Origin: Eopsaltria australis
Taxonomy: Eukaryota > Chordata > Aves > Passeriformes > Petroicidae
Assembly (NCBI GenBank): GCA_034509425.1
Contig: JAVTVJ010000121.1
Location: 1,054,001 to 1,118,000, forward strand
Direction: 5' to 3'
Length of the DNA: 64,000 nucleotides
Position 1 is the stretch's first letter; each line of letters begins with the position of its first letter. A model generated the notes under the pieces. That model was not told the origin of the DNA, made no database searches, and saw only the letters and a program-made list of their open reading frames with translations. Below, piece by piece: positions 53,099-64,000 of this stretch. The position numbers were made by a program, and so were the translations under genes.

Positions 53099-54060
53099 AA
53101 GTTATTGAACACTCATTCTTTAGGGGAAACATTGCTTTAAATAACTTTTTGTATATCTTGAAACTGGATATATGCATTATAAAATCCAAAGAGGCAAATT
53201 TTTAGGGGTGATTCCTGTTTATTTACTATGGTAATACAGATGAGGACTTGGACAAGCATTCAGGAGAATAACCAGTCATTGATTATTCTTTGGTAATTGG
53301 ATGTGTGCTTGGCAGATGAGGTTCAGAGTGAGCGTGCAGGTTCTCAGTGCAGAATGCCCCTAACTACGTGTGTAAGTGATCTGCCTCTGTGCAGGGACCT
53401 CAGGCACTTAGTGAGGGGAAGCTTGATGCTGATAATACAAAGCTTTTTTGCTATCCTCAGTGGTATTTTTGTATTCCTTTCTTTATCAGATGCCCTTAGG
53501 AAAGGATCAGTCCTAATCAATATTTTTTCTCAATTGGTTCAAACAGGCAGAAAAATCAATGGCCTGAACTAATGACATGTATTTTTATTTTCCTTTGGAA
53601 GACTGAGGAACAATTATAAAATTCTAAACAGATGTTTCATTTGATTGGGCCAATGGTAGAAGAGGGTTGTGGTTTTCTGTTGTTTTGGTTTTTTAATCCT
53701 TTTTTATAAATAAAAAAATGCTTACCCAAACACAGTATAGATAAGAAAACTTCTTCAGATTTACTGTGTGTTTACTATAGTGCTTACCCACTAACTTTGT
53801 TATTGTAGAAGCCAGGCTGCTTTGAAATTCAGGCTCTGGTGAAAATGTCAAAAACTGGAGTACTTAGGACCACGAGCAAGAGTGGCAAATGTCAAGAAGT
53901 AAAGGTTGGAGGTTAAGTCTGGAAAAGATACAGACTCATGCCTTTTGGAATGACTTCGTTGAATTTAAGTTTTTACTGGTTGGTTCTTTTCTTTCTTTTT
54001 TTTTTTATGTTACCCCATCTCCTAATGAGTAGGGGAACAGAGGAACTAGGAACCCTCCCA

Positions 54061-54063
<3 letters not shown>

Positions 54064-54091
<28 letters not shown>
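54064..54091. repeat. Uninterrupted poly-T (28 T)
   Basis: This is the longest homopolymer in the window, with a shorter T tract about 70 bases upstream. On the minus strand it would read as poly-A, but no processed gene copy is recognisable on the adjoining side. Expect length variation and possible sequencing error. Confidence 0.9.
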
Positions 54092-54204
54092 GAAGCATCT
54101 GTATGGATCCCATTGCATTTCCAAAATCCCTCCAGTGATCAGGGGAGATGCTGGGGTAGCAGGGAGGGTTGTCTTTAATGTGAATGGGCCACAGTTCTTG
54201 ATTG

Positions 54205-54292
54205 TGTTTGACAGCTGCTCTGAGCGAGCAGGGCTGCACTCACTGACCTCCAGAGGTCCCTGCCAGCCTCAGCGCTTCTGCCATTCTGGGAG
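54205..54292 (+). mobile_element. CR1 LINE 3' end fragment, plus strand
   Basis: The segment reads gagcagggctgcactcactg, then acctccagaggtccctgcc, then agcctcagcgcttctgccat and tctgg. This is the canonical wording of the CR1 3' UTR end (the '...ctggatgacctccagaggtcccttccaacc...' class) finishing in a decayed ATTCTRTG-type terminal repeat. It is a short, 5'-truncated, non-coding copy. The sequence between the poly-T at 54064 and this point may belong to the same insertion, but I do not recognise it. Confidence 0.72.
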
Positions 54293-56586
54293 GGGGACCT
54301 TCCTCAGCTACTTGAAATGACAACTATCACAATACTTCCTCCTTTCCCCACAGGCTATGGAAAGAAATTTTCCTTCAGTCCTGGGTATTCTTGGTCAAGG
54401 AGGTCAAGTGTTGGGCTAAGTGAAAACTGGTTTCATTTCTTCTTCTAGCCAGTGTTGGTTTGGAGGAGCTGCTTTTCACAGAACATTGCCCAGATTTCCT
54501 GCACAGTGTTCACCTCTAAAACTGTAATACATGTTTAGAATAGTTTCTTTTTATACTGAGTAAGTCAGATATTCTGTTGTTGATAATGTTTTCTGCAAAA
54601 CAATAAAATCTTAACTGTTTGACCAAAACAAGAATTAGAAGACCTTGGAACAGCCCACCAGCAGATTTCCCCCCACATGTATTTGCTGTATACTTTTGTC
54701 ACTCCCTATCAGAGTGTTTCATTTAAATACAAGCTTCAGATTAAGAATTCTGTTTCAAAGACCATTGTAAGAATAACAATGAAGAAGTTAAACTGAGAAG
54801 AATCTATTTCTATGCACTAATATTTTAAATAAATTTTGGTCTTCACACTTTTGTATAAAATACTTAACACTTTTGGGCCTTCCTTTAGTTTGTGATGCAA
54901 TGATTCTTTCACATCCCACTCCATTCAATTAAAATATAAGATTTTCACGCTCAAATTAGTCATCAAGCAAGTGAAAGAAATTTCAATGGTGATACAATGC
55001 CAAAAAAAAAAAAAAGCTTATTTTTATATACATTCTGTAACTGTCTGAAGTCTTAGTTTTCTGCTAATCCTAGTGCACTGCAAGGTAGAAGGCATTTAAT
55101 ACCTTACTGAGAACTGTATGAGTGAACCTCACCTTTCACAACTCATCTCACCAGAAGAATCAGCTTTGATGATCTAATATAATCAAAAAAATACCTTTTT
55201 TTATGAATGAGGTATTTGAGCCTCAGAAGGGAAGGCGAGGAGAGGCTGGAGCAATGAATGGCCTGTGCAGCTGTGCCAGGGGGCTGCTGTATCCTGGGCA
55301 AGCAGCAGCACTGGAGCAGTTCCTGCCATAACCCAGCCCAGGAGTGAGTTTGGTGAAACCCCCAGAGCCTGTAGGGGCACGAGGGCTCCTCCTGGAGAGC
55401 AGCTGGATGGGATGAGGAATGTTGGCTTGGGAGCAGCAAGGCTGAAGGAGAAATTAGGTGGGGTTTTGGTACAAAAGTTACTTCAGTCAGCAGTTTCTGT
55501 CTTAGCATCACCTGACAATGAAATGTCAGTGCAGATGAGGCTGAGCAAAACATCCCTGCTGTCCTGCCTGCTGTGCTTTACCCCGTTATCCTGCAAGGCT
55601 GCACCATGTACTGACCACAGCTGAAGAAATCAAATTGCTCCTGAGGCTGCTGCTTCCATGTGACTGTAAAACCCTGGCAAACATTAATAGCAGTGTGTGT
55701 AATGCAGTGTGGATGCTGCTCCATGAGGAAAGCTGTATGCACCAGGAGCCAGGAGTGAAACACAGGGAATTTGTACCACCTGGTACAAGTACATTTTCTG
55801 TACAAACAGTTCTGTGGATTTCAAAGCCAGGATTTTCAGACTAAAACAAGGCTAAGCATGGCATCACCCACGGAAAAACTGTGTTCTTCTAAATCACCAA
55901 CATTCATTTCTGTCTTACAGAGGAAATCCAAATAATGTGAGGTCAAACAATATACAATGCACTTGTTAAGTGCTAAGAATGTTTTTGTTTTTCCTGCATG
56001 AAAAGGGAACAAAAAGGGTAGGGTTGAACTACCTTGTTAGTTGGAAGTTTTTTAAATGTCAATTTTTCATGTTCTGTTCATTATTCTACTCTGTTATCTC
56101 TTGTCTGCATTTGATTTTTTTTGGACAATTTTATTCCATGCTTTTATGAATGTAATCTAAGTCTTGATTTCTAAGTATGTGCTAAAACTTAATGTCACAC
56201 TATAAACTCTTAGCAGTTTTTATCAATTATGTTTATATTGTGTAATAGAAGAGGTGTTATATTGCAAACTAAACAAAGGATTATGATTTTTGTTTAAAAT
56301 TTAAATATGAATTGATTCTTTCAGATGCTTTCAGCTGAAATGGTTACGGCATTTTGGAGGCTCACAGCCAAACTTGCTCTGACTTTCTGAATTATGCTGT
56401 AGTCCATACTCTGAACGTTGATTTTAAAAAGTCTACATTTTTTGAACTCTAGAACCTTCACTAAATCCCAGTAAATTCCTAAAAATACCAAGAGCAGTAA
56501 ATGTGGTTAACAGTTTGTCAGCCTGGCATATTAACAGCTGCATTGTTATAGAGCCTAATTTGACTTTTCTCTGTATACTTTTGTAG

Positions 56587-56722
56587 TCTAGTCTGCTTCG
56601 GTCTGATATGGGGCTTGGAAGTCCAGGTCAGCTGTCATCCTCTGCAAAGCCTGGAACACCCTACTACCCCTTTTCTGGCACAAATCAGCGCCGACGACCA
56701 CTTCATGACTCATCAGCTCTTG
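56587..56722 (+). CDS. TCF12: TCF12 internal coding exon, third in window
   Basis: This 136-nt exon encodes 45 residues plus the first base of a split Asp codon (phase 0 in, phase 1 out). It starts [20 protein letters not shown], continues [13 protein letters not shown] and ends [12 protein letters not shown], matching TCF12 at about residues 131-175. The cognate TCF4 stretch is clearly different (its Gln/Asn-rich wording is absent). The RRR near residue 35 of the exon starts the basic nuclear-localisation segment that is completed in the next exon. The acceptor is ttttgtag (ending 56586) and the donor GTAAGTA starts at 56723. It is probably exon 7 in the usual numbering. It is Ser/Pro/Gly-rich and predicted disordered, as is usual for E-protein linkers. 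Confidence 0.96.
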
Positions 56723-57837
56723 GTAAGTAATTACAGACAGTTTTTAAACTTTTGTTCATCATGCTTTTCTGCAGACCTTATTAATTTTTGGACAGTTCTT
56801 TTAATATATGGGAGATTGCTTTGTGTTGAGCAATTGAAATGGCATCCAATTGCTATATCAGAGAAAAATTGGAATTATTAATATTTTCTTTGAGACACTA
56901 GCTCGGATTCAGCACTGGTCAGTATGGCTTACAAAACAAACAAGAAACTCTAATAAAACCCTTAATTGCAAAAGCAATAATGACAGATGGATAGGAGCTG
57001 ATGACCAGCTGAGTGCCCTTAACCCGTGCCATCATTAACTCCTGGAAATGCCTGACCTTGAGGTCATTACCATTATTTAGTAGGGGAAGGACACAAAGGG
57101 GAAACAATTATCCTTTTATATGCTAAAAGTAACTTTATTCAGGGCAATATATAGTTCATTGTAATTGGTTCAACATGCCTTTAAAGATCTTAGCAATTGG
57201 AGGCTAGTAGTTTATCCTAAAATCAAACTACCTTACAAAATATGCAGGCAGGAACTTGCTTAAAAACTGTTATAATCCTTTGACAGTCTTAATCTGGGGA
57301 TAGTTGGAGATGAATGGAATTTTCATACTTGGTCATAGACAGTGGTAATATTTTATAGCTCTCTAATTCTGTTGAATCAGAGAATCAAGAATGTGCCAGC
57401 TGCTATAGTATCTGCTGTAAGAGTATTGTGAATAATTAGGTGTGCAAATTAAAAAAAATCTTCTTGGTATAAAAAGAGATACTCTAACCTTATATTCTAG
57501 TTTACCATTATATTCTAGTTATATAGTATAACTTTATATATTTCAGTATTAGTATGGTAGGTCGTTAGAATTTCTCTAGTTGTATGGTTGAGTCTTTAAT
57601 GCCCCTCATTCTGTATAGCACTTCTATTCCATAGGAAAAATCTTGTTTGTTGGAACCATGTAACTCCAACCATACTTAACCCGACATAAAATTTTCAAAT
57701 GCAAATTGCTTTGTGAAGTAACTTTGTTATTAACTATAACTGCAAACTTTTTGGGCACCTAAATAGTCCTGAACATGCTTGAAATTGTTTTTTAAATGTT
57801 TTTAAATAAAAATATTACTTTGGAACTTAATCTTATA

Positions 57838-58097
57838 TATCACAGAATCATTTAGTTTGAAAAAGCCCAGTTAGACCATTGAGTCCAACCTTTACCCCAG
57901 CATTGCCCAGTCCAGCACTAACCCATGTCCCCATGTGCCACATCTCCACGTCTTTTAAATCCCTTCAGGGATGGTGTCCAGCACTTCCTGGGCATCCTGT
58001 TCCAGTGCCCAACAGCCCTTTCAGTGAAGAAATTTTTTCTAACATCGAACCTAAATCTCCCTTGGTGCAACTGAAGGCCATTTTCTCTTCTCCTAAT
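57838..58097 (-). mobile_element. CR1 LINE 3' end fragment, minus strand
   Basis: On the + strand it opens with cacagaatcatttagtttga, the reverse complement of the CR1 3' terminus. It continues with ttgagtccaacctttacccc, a 'cccttcagggatggtgtcca' segment, 'tgttccagtgcccaacagcc', and 'tcagtgaagaaattttttct' followed by taacatcgaacctaaatc and cccttggtgcaactgaaggc. This is the most intact CR1 piece in the window and includes the 3' UTR end, but it is 5'-truncated as CR1 usually is. The reading frames crossing it are non-functional. Confidence 0.9.
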
Positions 58098-58347
58098 ATG
58101 TGTGTATATATGTTTTAAAATACCGTATTTTTATAACTTTTTACCTTGTTGTCGAGCCAACTGCCGTTTAACTCGGGATTGGCTGTCTCTATGAAGATTG
58201 TTTTAAGTATTCCTGTTGCTCAAAATACCAGAACAAATGCACCAGTTCCTCACACCTGTTTCAGAAAAGGAACAGTCTTACTAAAGTTGGATGAAGTTGT
58301 TTACAGATTGAAAGGGTGTTTGAACTTCAATAGAAAAGAATTGGGTT

Positions 58348-58366
58348 TGATGATGATGATGATGAT
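58348..58366. repeat. (TGA)n trinucleotide microsatellite
   Basis: Six consecutive TGA units lie in intronic sequence. Simple repeat. Confidence 0.85.
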
Positions 58367-60033
58367 GGTGTTTTAGCCCATATTGAATCAGTTTTAGTGA
58401 GAAGCTGCTTACAGGAGGAACCTGCTCTGGCTTTGAGGAGTAGGAGGGTGTTAGAGCTGGGCTTTGAGTGCTGGGCACAGAGGGCTCGAGATGTGCAGGA
58501 AGGTCACTGTGTAGAGCAGTCATTGGAATGGTCCTGAATGAGATTCTTGTTTTCTGTGCAAACTGTATAGAGTTTGGGAAGTTCCTGATACTATTAAACA
58601 AATGGAAGGGAAGTTTGGTGTTTCCAGAGAAACTCAGGGGGTATAAACATGTTCAAACTGGTAAGATTCCTCTTTCTGTCATGGTTGAATCTGAGGATTG
58701 TAACCTGGGATATGGCAGGTGGTGGTTACAAATTTATGGAAATGTGTTTTCAGAAATGTCAGGAGAAGGAAGTATACTTTTATATCAAGTCTTTTCCAGT
58801 GGCTTGAGAAAGTATGTCTGGATTTTAGGGGTTTTGGGGGGATTTTTTTGGTCTTGTTTTTTTTTTTTTTAATGGACTTGTTAAGTGCTACAAACCTGCT
58901 GCCTGAGAATTTCTAACAAAGTCAAATTATGCCCATTTTATCCCTGAGAAGGAGTTATCTTACCAGGATTACAACAAGCTCATGTTAAATTTCATATTAA
59001 ATTGCATTGAAACCAACCAGCGTTCTCTTCCAGGTGACACTCTGAATCCAATGTAAATATCTCTTCCAAAAGTCCTTTTCATTTCTTTGTGAGTGTGCCC
59101 TATGGGGAATGATGCGAGTAAAGATATCCAGCAGATATTTCACCTTATCTCATCTTTATCTTGTCCTATCATATTATGACACTGATGTCATAAATGTTCT
59201 GAATGAAAACAGAAAATAGGAATTTTGTGTTTTAATTAAAGACTCAATTGAGTAACTGGAGAACTGGTAATCTTGCCTGATACTCATCTTCAAAACATCA
59301 GTTAACTTGTAATTTGCATGCGGAGTTTTCAGATTAATTGTATTAGCAGCTTATTAAACTGGTTCAGCTTGTTGGTTTAAGTAGTGAAATTGCTGGGTAC
59401 TTTTGGTATATTACAATACCTAGTGGAAGAAGGAAGCAGGTGTCATACCTCCAATTTTACTATTACATGCAAATTTGAGATGTATTGCCTTTATTATTTA
59501 AGGAAAGTATTTAGGTCTTAAATTCACTGTTTATTTACAATGTTAGTAGAGTACAGTAAAAACTGTAAAATTTACATCATGTTAGACATTCTTAGAGTCT
59601 AAATCTCACTTTAACATGTCAAATTCCTTTTGGATAGTTCTGTCTTTACTTTGATGTGCAGAAAATAAAGCATTTCTCTTGCTAATAAGTCCCATTTTCC
59701 TCCTTATATATCTCAAAACCTTACTTTGTTTCTTACCAAGTGTATGAGGTCATAAGTATACCCTTCAGAGTAATTGTTCTTAGGAATAACTGTTTTCTTT
59801 AGGAAAAGAATTGAAAGTAACTATTTAGCAAAGCTTTATTTCAGAGAAGATTATCGTTATGTTATATTTTTATATTGACGTGAAAGACAAATTTCATTGC
59901 CAGGGAATAAAAAATGCATGAAATTGGAAAATAAGAAATTTATCATGGAAGGAAAAAACTGAGCAGTGTAGCTATTTATTCTATCTCATCTATAATATAG
60001 ATACTTGATGAAATGCTATTTTTCTGTGTACAG

Positions 60034-60086
60034 ATCCTCTACAGACAAAGAAAGTGAGAAAGGTGCCCCCTGGTTTGCCTTCTTCT
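60034..60086 (+). CDS. TCF12: TCF12 internal coding exon, fourth in window
   Basis: This 53-nt exon completes the split Asp codon and encodes DPLQTKKVRKVPPGLPSS in all (phase 1 in, phase 0 out), matching TCF12 at about residues 176-193. The KKVRK core is nearly invariant in E-proteins. Together with RRR at the end of the previous exon it forms the bipartite-like nuclear localisation signal described for the E-protein TCF4. The acceptor is tgtgtacag (ending 60033) and the donor GTAAGTA starts at 60087. It is probably exon 8 in the usual numbering. In mammals the short HEBAlt isoform starts from a separate first exon in the next intron and splices to the exon beginning VYAPSP. That downstream exon is not in this window. 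Confidence 0.96.
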
Positions 60087-60949
60087 GTAAGTACTACGTT
60101 TTTTGCTTATAGTGATAAAAATTTGGCTCAAATTGCATTCTCTTTACCTGCCACACATACAAATTACTTAACTTTAGCACTAGGAGGGCTGTCTGCTGGA
60201 CATGAACAGCTAGGCTAGGTAATTGGGAGTGGTTCTGCAGGACTAAAAACACATTTGATGTGGAATTTTTAGATTTCATAGCAGTGATTTGTAGCTCGCT
60301 CATATGCTCCTACCCACTTGTCCCTGTCATTTGAATTCCTCTCTTGGGAAGAGAGCTGGGCCAGGAGCTGTCAAAGAAGATCTCCTGTACAGGTCTTTTG
60401 ATGTTTAATTAGTCATTATGTTGCTGAACAGGAGGACAGACAGAGATTAATAGCTGAGAATCTTAGAAATTTACATTTGTAATAATCCCAGTGGAGCTGA
60501 AGACATTAAGATTCGGAGGACATGTACAGCTCAGCTTGCCTCAGTAGGACTGAGGTTATTAATATGCATAAATCACCGAGTCAGATGTTCATTGTGAAGC
60601 CCTAGTGGATTTTAAAGCCTTCATTAAGCCTTTCCTAACTTCAGCCTAGCATCAGGAAAGCTTTCAAGCAACTAGTTTGTTGATCCCTCTTTGCTTGAAA
60701 ATTTATCCTTCGAGAATAAAGGGCTTTGATAAAAAAGGTTGGAAGGCTTTTGGTGGAAAAATCATTAATGGCTGTGATAATCTGATGCTATAGGGGTGTT
60801 TTGTGGTATTAAATATGCTTTATTCTTAAAAGGAAGAAAATTGTTTATAAATGAATCTGCATTTAAAAATCCACGTGAAGTGAAAAATCCCCAGTGAAGT
60901 GAAGGACAGAATTATTTTTTCCCCTGCTCAGAACAAACAGGAGGGGAGG

Positions 60950-61110
60950 GGGAAGCTCCGCTGCCTTGCGGGATACATCTCTTTGTTGTGTAAATGGATG
61001 TTGGGCTTTTATTTGGCAGTACTTAACACATGGGCGCAGGTGCACTTGGATGAGTCATAACTCAAAGCCGGATAGGCTGAATAGAACACACTGCACAGGC
61101 AACAGCAATA
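60950..61110. promoter_or_regulatory. Candidate regulatory block with E-box and AP-1 words
   Basis: A CAGGTG E-box, the preferred E-protein site class, lies at 61037-61042, and a consensus AP-1 word TGAGTCA lies at 61051-61057, nine bases beyond the end of the E-box. The surrounding sequence is less AT-rich than its neighbours and contains a few CpG. An E-box in a TCF12 intron would fit autoregulation, but E-boxes are frequent by chance, so this is a weak call. Confidence 0.3.
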
Positions 61111-61497
61111 CAGTGGCAGCAAAATGGGGCTGAGCTTTTCATTCTCTATGGAGCCTGAAGTACGGATGGTGTCTTCTAGTCCTCGCAGCTCCCCTGTTCT
61201 CTCCTCCCTCTCTTTCCCTTCTCCCTCCCCCTGCTCACGATGATACAGACAGAACCCGGAATCTGAAATCCTATTTTAACAGTACTTCCAGATGGAGCTG
61301 AGATAGTGTGGATAGCCTGGGGCAGCTGTGCTCTGAACCTGCAGCCTACCTGGAAGCCAGGATTGCAGCTGCAGGCACTCTTAAAAGCTTTTGCTTGCAT
61401 AAGCACTTGGGCCCCACTAGAGGCTGAATAGCTGCTTGATAAACAAAATGAACACAATGCCTCAAATCATTATTCCCGAGGCCAGGAATATTCTTCT

Positions 61498-61531
61498 TTT
61501 CCCCCCTCCCTTTTTTTTTCCCCCCCTTCAG
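61498..61531 (+). repeat. C/T polypyrimidine tract ending in CAG
   Basis: Runs of C and T (two C6-7 runs and a T9 run) end with ttcagcagcagc. It looks like a very strong splice acceptor, but the sequence after it shows no coding frame of TCF12 character and no nearby GTAAGT donor. Most simply it is low-complexity sequence; a non-coding alternative exon remains possible. Confidence 0.6.
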
Positions 61532-64000
61532 CAGCAGCTAAAAATAGTTTGGCAATTTACATTTTAACAGTTGCGTGTTATGTAGGGTGGCTTTACAGTC
61601 TAGCAGATGATTTCTGCTAGATTAACAAAAATATATTTAAAATGTCAGAGAAGCTAAAACACATAGCAGTGCAATTTTCATGTAATTTATTACTGTAATT
61701 CTAGGCACTAATAAAGCTTATGCTACATGTTTAATATTTAGTACCATCAGCCAGGTAAAGAGATCATTTTGGAGAATGAAAGATTTCTCTCATTTCTCTT
61801 ACCAGGGTTGAATTTTAACAAGCAGTATTTTTTAAATGGTTTTCATTTAATTCTTCTTCTCTAAGAGTGGAAACAATAAAATGCTGATAGATTTTATTTG
61901 TATTAACATTGTACCAATCTGTGCAATTAAGTGCAGTTACTGTGAATAATCAATGATTGCAATGCTGCAGGTTTTAAGCACTGTTCCTCTGTATTTCAAT
62001 GCTTCCACTGCTGAATAGAGCCTTGACGTAAAATGGCACAAAATGGTTACAAAAAAATCCAGAAAATTATATGAGATACTGCATGTGGATGATGACACGA
62101 AACTAAATTTCACTGAGCATCATAAGAAATTTAAATTGAGTAGATCATTATGTAAGTGTAGTCTTTATTTTAAATATATCTTTGTAAGAAGTTGGAATGT
62201 ATTGTGGGAAAGACAAAAGTTACTTTAGCTAGTAGATAGTGCAAAGAAGTTTAATTATAATATGAAAAGTCAGAGGAAAAAGGATACTTAATTTTGTTAT
62301 ACAAATCTGTATTTTTAAATTTTTCAGTTTCTAAAATACTGGTTTCTGCAATGTTTTTGTTAGCATTGGGCTGCCATGTCAACGGATACTCAGCAGTAAT
62401 TTAATTTCCTAGATAACTGTAATTTAATAACAGTCTTTTAAGTAATAATGATTCAAAAAGCCCCAAACAACCCTTCCTCTAGTTTGTTTCTTTTTCTCTT
62501 GGTTTTGTATGGTACTTTCTGAAATTATTTGTTTTGAGGTTTATCATTTTTAATGGGTTCTTACCAGGGCCTAAAGTAAAAACAGTTACAGAGAAAAGTG
62601 CTGGTGAATTGTTTGGCTTCTTTCTGGAATACAACTCAATCTGAATTTGTCCTCTTACTGTAAAAATTAAATGTTCCAGGCAAATGCATTTTTAAGTTTT
62701 TGTGTTGTAATTTGTTAAGTGGTGACTCACTGCCCAGAACATTTTAAATGCTGACATGCAAGCGGTTATGTTAAATTATAACTATTAAATTTAAGGTGCT
62801 CTGAGGAGGATAGAAATTTTTAAAATCTCTTTTTTTTTTTTTTTTCAATCCAGATTTGAGTGAACAGCAGGATTATGATATGCTGTTTATATTATGGGGA
62901 GGAGGGGGAATGCTGTTCAGGGAGTTACATTATCTTCAGAGATTCAAAATTGTTGTATTTCTGAGAATTTTTCTGATTGTAGGAGTTAACTAAGCCAGAC
63001 ATTAATAACATCATGTGACTTGAAACCAGCGTAGCTCCTCGGCCAGGAAGAGCAGAGTGTCAGGGCTTCTGGAGAGCTGCTCAGGCTGCAGAGAGAGAAG
63101 ACAGACAAGTGAGGCTCACTTAGAAATGCCCAGGGAGGTTGTCATCCAAAAATCGATGGGCTCTGAGCAGAAATCTACTGTTTACAAGTGGAGTCAGGAA
63201 ATATTTCAAACTAACATTTGTTACTCGTACCATAATCGGTGGCTATCATGAGGTCGTAATTCTAGGAGAAATAGTGTGAATATCCATCATCATTCTTTTG
63301 CTATTTAATTAGTGTCATATCAGAGCAATAACTGGAATACATTGTATCTGCTGATTTTTGTTACAGAAAATGAGCTGTGACATACAGACACAAATGTCTA
63401 CTTGTTTTCTGTCTAGTTCCTAATTATTTTGAGTATTTTAGGCTTTCCATAGTACCTGAGTTGATCAGTCAATATTAAACTTTGGATTGCACTTGTTTAA
63501 TAAGAGATTGTCAAACTAATATTTTCTGATACTAGAGATTTCTTTCTAAATTCAAAGTCATATTTTTCAATACATGTAAGACAATTTGTAATTTCATTAT
63601 AGGGGTTCCTCGTATATCACCCTCTGTAGTATGTGTATAGTCCATGGGTTCTAATTTCTTGTAAGAATTATTTGTGGTGCAAAGATACAGCTAACTCAGT
63701 TTGCAAGCATAGAACTACCTCCTATTTAAAGCACTTTCCTTTCTGTTTTCCTGCCAGTCTTCTATGACTGAGCTTCTAGAGATCTTTCAAAACATGTCAC
63801 ATAGAGATACTAGTGGTACCTGAAGAAAAATAATAAATGTTACTTCCTTCTGTGCTGTCTCCTTCCTCCACCCCTCCTAAAGGGTAAAAGGAGTTTATTT
63901 GAAATGGTGTAGAACAGGAAGTATCTTCTGAATGATTATCTGAAACCCAGTTTTTGAGAGATTAAAGTTGAGATGATATTAGAAATAATATAATGTTCTC

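Larger units (their letters stand above)
41444..56586 (+). other. TCF12: TCF12 intron (15.1 kb)
   Basis: This GT-AG intron in phase 0 runs from GTAAGTA to an acceptor ending ttttgtag. It contains an old CR1 copy (42.7-44.2 kb), AT-rich dinucleotide sequence (45.8 kb), an enhancer-like block (46.07-46.46 kb), long T tracts (42.65, 53.05 and 54.06 kb) and a short CR1 3' end (54.2 kb). A G-rich but CpG-poor patch lies at about 55.2-55.6 kb, with an open frame on each strand and no recognisable product. I support no coding exon in it. Confidence 0.9.
56723..60033 (+). other. TCF12: TCF12 intron (3.3 kb)
   Basis: This GT-AG intron in phase 1 runs from GTAAGTA to an acceptor ending tttctgtgtacag. 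It contains one CR1 fragment (57.84-58.10 kb), a short (TGA)n repeat at 58.35 kb and a G/T-rich tract near 58.83 kb. The 59.2-59.5 kb part is AT-rich and enhancer-like in texture (TTAATTAA-type and atttgcat words), but I do not call it as an element. No exon is seen inside. Confidence 0.9.
60087..64000 (+). other. TCF12: TCF12 intron (5' part only)
   Basis: This is the first 3.9 kb of the intron that follows the KKVRK exon; its acceptor lies downstream. In mammals this intron hosts the alternative HEBAlt promoter and first exon. I looked for an exon coding the family's MYCAYPVPG-type start and found none in this part. The stretch holds a motif-rich, repeat-poor block (about 60.5-62.0 kb), polypyrimidine tracts at 61.50-61.53 and 62.83-62.85 kb, and otherwise AT-rich sequence. 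The short open frames here show no family resemblance. Confidence 0.85.

Noticed and set aside
54064..54091. Poly-T as the tail of a minus-strand processed pseudogene
   Set aside because: The adjoining sequence shows no coding similarity, and processed pseudogenes are rare in genomes dominated by CR1.
55143..55624. Opposed open frames in a G-rich patch
   Set aside because: The patch is CpG-poor, both frames look random, and there is no splice or promoter support.
60087..64000. HEBAlt alternative first exon
   Set aside because: I searched for codons of the MYCAYPVPG start and the YYYNGK segment. A near match at the nucleotide level (atgtattgtggg near 62197) does not continue in frame.

Overview
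This window looks like a piece of vertebrate nuclear DNA, most likely from a bird. It is AT-rich, almost entirely non-coding, and its recognisable interspersed repeats are CR1-type LINE fragments. I see no SINE of mammalian type. It contains no bacterial-style gene organisation, rRNA, tRNA or CRISPR array.

Four short exons on the + strand, each with a clean AG acceptor and a GTAAGTA donor, join in frame into about 119 codons. These match the N-terminal third of the class I bHLH transcription factor TCF12 (HEB), roughly residues 75-193 of the mammalian protein. They correspond to the region after activation domain AD1 and include the basic nuclear-localisation segment. The exons are at 5510-5612, 41379-41443, 56587-56722 and 60034-60086. 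They are separated by introns of about 35.8, 15.1 and 3.3 kb, with partial introns at both ends. The start codon, AD2, the bHLH domain and the stop codon lie outside the window.

The introns hold four supportable CR1 fragments: a short + strand 3' end near 54.2 kb, minus-strand pieces near 30.6 and 57.9 kb, and a roughly 1.5 kb strongly decayed old-family copy at 42.7-44.2 kb. They also hold a dense CpG island with imperfect GC-rich tandem units at 28.1-28.4 kb, two weaker CpG-enriched patches (12.2-12.6 and 23.7-24.3 kb), homopolymer and dinucleotide tracts, and several blocks that read like conserved developmental enhancers. The best of these blocks are at 24.4-24.9, 46.1-46.5 and 60.5-62.0 kb; they carry octamer, SOX, AP-1, C/EBP-ATF and E-box words.

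The window is best read as one gene with its intronic regulatory landscape. I found no evidence of a novel multi-gene system. The most useful leads are the intronic CpG islands as possible alternative promoters and the motif-dense blocks as possible TCF12 enhancers. One of those blocks lies in the intron where mammals place the alternative HEBAlt first exon. Exon identity is recognised from memory of the family; conservation and promoter claims are inference.
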